DNA of 64,000 nucleotides, taken from the NCBI RefSeq assembly GCF_017357525.1, contig NZ_CP036172.1, forward strand, positions 1,896,561-1,960,560, given 5' to 3'. Each line of letters starts with the position of its first letter. Positions within the stretch are counted from its first letter, which is position 1. The notes under the pieces were generated by a model. That model did no database searches. It was not told the DNA's origin and was given only the letters and a program-made list of their open reading frames with translations. Of this stretch, positions 63,441 through 64,000 are shown in pieces. This stretch comes from Methanofollis aquaemaris (GTDB lineage Archaea > Halobacteriota > Methanomicrobia > Methanomicrobiales > Methanofollaceae). A program made the position numbers and the translations under genes.

Positions 63441-64000
63441 ATGAAGGTCACCATCCTTGCAAGTGGGAGCAAGGGCAATGCCATCTATGTGGAGGGAGAG
63501 GAAGGCTCCCTTCTCATCGACGCCGGGCTTTCCGCCCGGGAGATCAGGAAGCGGATCGGCGATGCCGGGGGGGACGAGAGCGACCTGCGAGGGATCCTGG
63601 TCACCCATGAGCATACTGACCATATCAAGGGGGCCGACGTCCTTGCCAGAAAGTTCGAGGTGCCGGTGGTCGGAACCGGGGGGACACTGGCTGGATTTCT
63701 GGATGCGCGGACCTCCACAAAACCGGTGGCGACGCGGAGGGTATCGGTAGGAGATCCATTCAGAATCTCTGGATTTTCGGTGATCCCCTTTTCCACGGCC
63801 CACGACGCCGCCGAGCCCTGTGGCTACCGTCTGGAAGCCGACGGAGTCCGCGTCGGGTGCTGCCTGGACACCGGGATCGTCACCCCGCGGATCGAACGGG
63901 CCCTCGGATGCTGTGACGTCGTCGTCCTGGAGAGCAACCACTGTCCCAGGATGCTTGACGAAGGGCCCTATCCTGCATTCCTCAAGGCGAGGATCAGGTC
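63441..64000 (+). CDS. MBL-fold metallohydrolase (YycJ/WalJ-like), truncated at window end
   Basis: The first 186 residues of a metallo-beta-lactamase-fold protein that runs past the window end, so no stop is visible. It opens MKVTILASGSKGNAIYVEGE, followed by LLIDAGLSAREI. The metal motif is VTHEHTDHIKGADVLARKF, with a later STAHDAAEPCGYRLE and LDTG containing the third metal ligands. This is the YycJ-like subgroup, often with exonuclease-like roles in bacteria. The ATG at 63441 starts right at the conserved N-terminal strand. Its full length cannot be stated. Confidence 0.88.
   Translation, partial: MKVTILASGSKGNAIYVEGEEGSLLIDAGLSAREIRKRIGDAGGDESDLRGILVTHEHTDHIKGADVLARKFEVPVVGTGGTLAGFLDARTSTKPVATRRVSVGDPFRISGFSVIPFSTAHDAAEPCGYRLEADGVRVGCCLDTGIVTPRIERALGCCDVVVLESNHCPRMLDEGPYPAFLKARIR

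Overview
The window is GC-rich archaeal DNA, most likely from a hydrogenotrophic methanogen of the order Methanomicrobiales; the genus cannot be fixed from the sequence alone. Pointers are a complete nine-gene archaeal A-type ATP synthase operon, a cupin-type glucose-6-phosphate isomerase, RIO2 kinase, a TrmB-family regulator, an NrpR-type DUF128 protein, NifB, archaeal TATA-like promoters with few long leaders, and PKD/NosD surface proteins. Many genes overlap their neighbours by 4 bases (ATGA or GTGA), so most blocks read as operons.

Layout: 0.1-3.7 kb, a type II/IV secretion ATPase and its polytopic platform protein. 4.0-14.3 kb, two small unknown genes, ATP synthase H-I-K-E-C-F-A-B-D and phosphoglycerate kinase. 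14.8-15.9 kb, a membrane protein. 16.3-20.5 kb (minus), a MacB-like ABC exporter operon with one ATPase and three permeases. 21.1-23.4 kb (minus), a flavin disulfide reductase and a cysteine-rich unknown. 23.6-27.3 kb, an HTH-less NrpR-type protein, a TrmB regulator divergent from an S-layer-like protein, and sugar isomerase. 27.3-32.7 kb, NAD synthetase, a TtuA/Ncs6-type tRNA thiolase, RIO2, a COG2433 protein and ThiL. 33.1-40.2 kb, a roughly 2,040-residue beta-helix/PKD surface protein and a metallophosphoesterase. 40.2-41.3 kb, a gene-free block of repeats and palindromes. 41.3-44.3 kb, 8-oxoguanine glycosylase, NifB, a lipoprotein and a small winged-helix protein.

44.4-54.5 kb is a molybdenum/tungsten island: a Tup-type tungstate ABC system, a MOT1-type permease, modA-trmO-modB-modC, a possible winged-helix protein, and a tandemly duplicated divergent gene pair. 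Each pair is one 75-78-residue protein of unknown function plus one homologue of the molybdenum storage protein subunits MosA/MosB. Uptake and storage of the oxyanions used by formylmethanofuran and formate dehydrogenases therefore appear to sit together. 54.5-60.9 kb (minus) is a five-gene operon: a tandem double substrate-binding protein, a radical SAM enzyme, an unknown enzyme, a FecCD-type permease and its ATPase. It ends with a COG3044-type ATPase and a truncated metallo-beta-lactamase-fold gene.

Three signals cut across genes. (1) A family of dispersed, partly palindromic intergenic repeats occurs at about nine boundaries. (2) Two unrelated genes (the first Mos-like gene and the giant PKD protein) have an ATC codon exactly where a Shine-Dalgarno motif places the start. 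(3) A GTTAATTAA-type site lies upstream of both modA and the 60.9-kb operon. No tRNA, rRNA, CRISPR array or intact insertion sequence was recognised.
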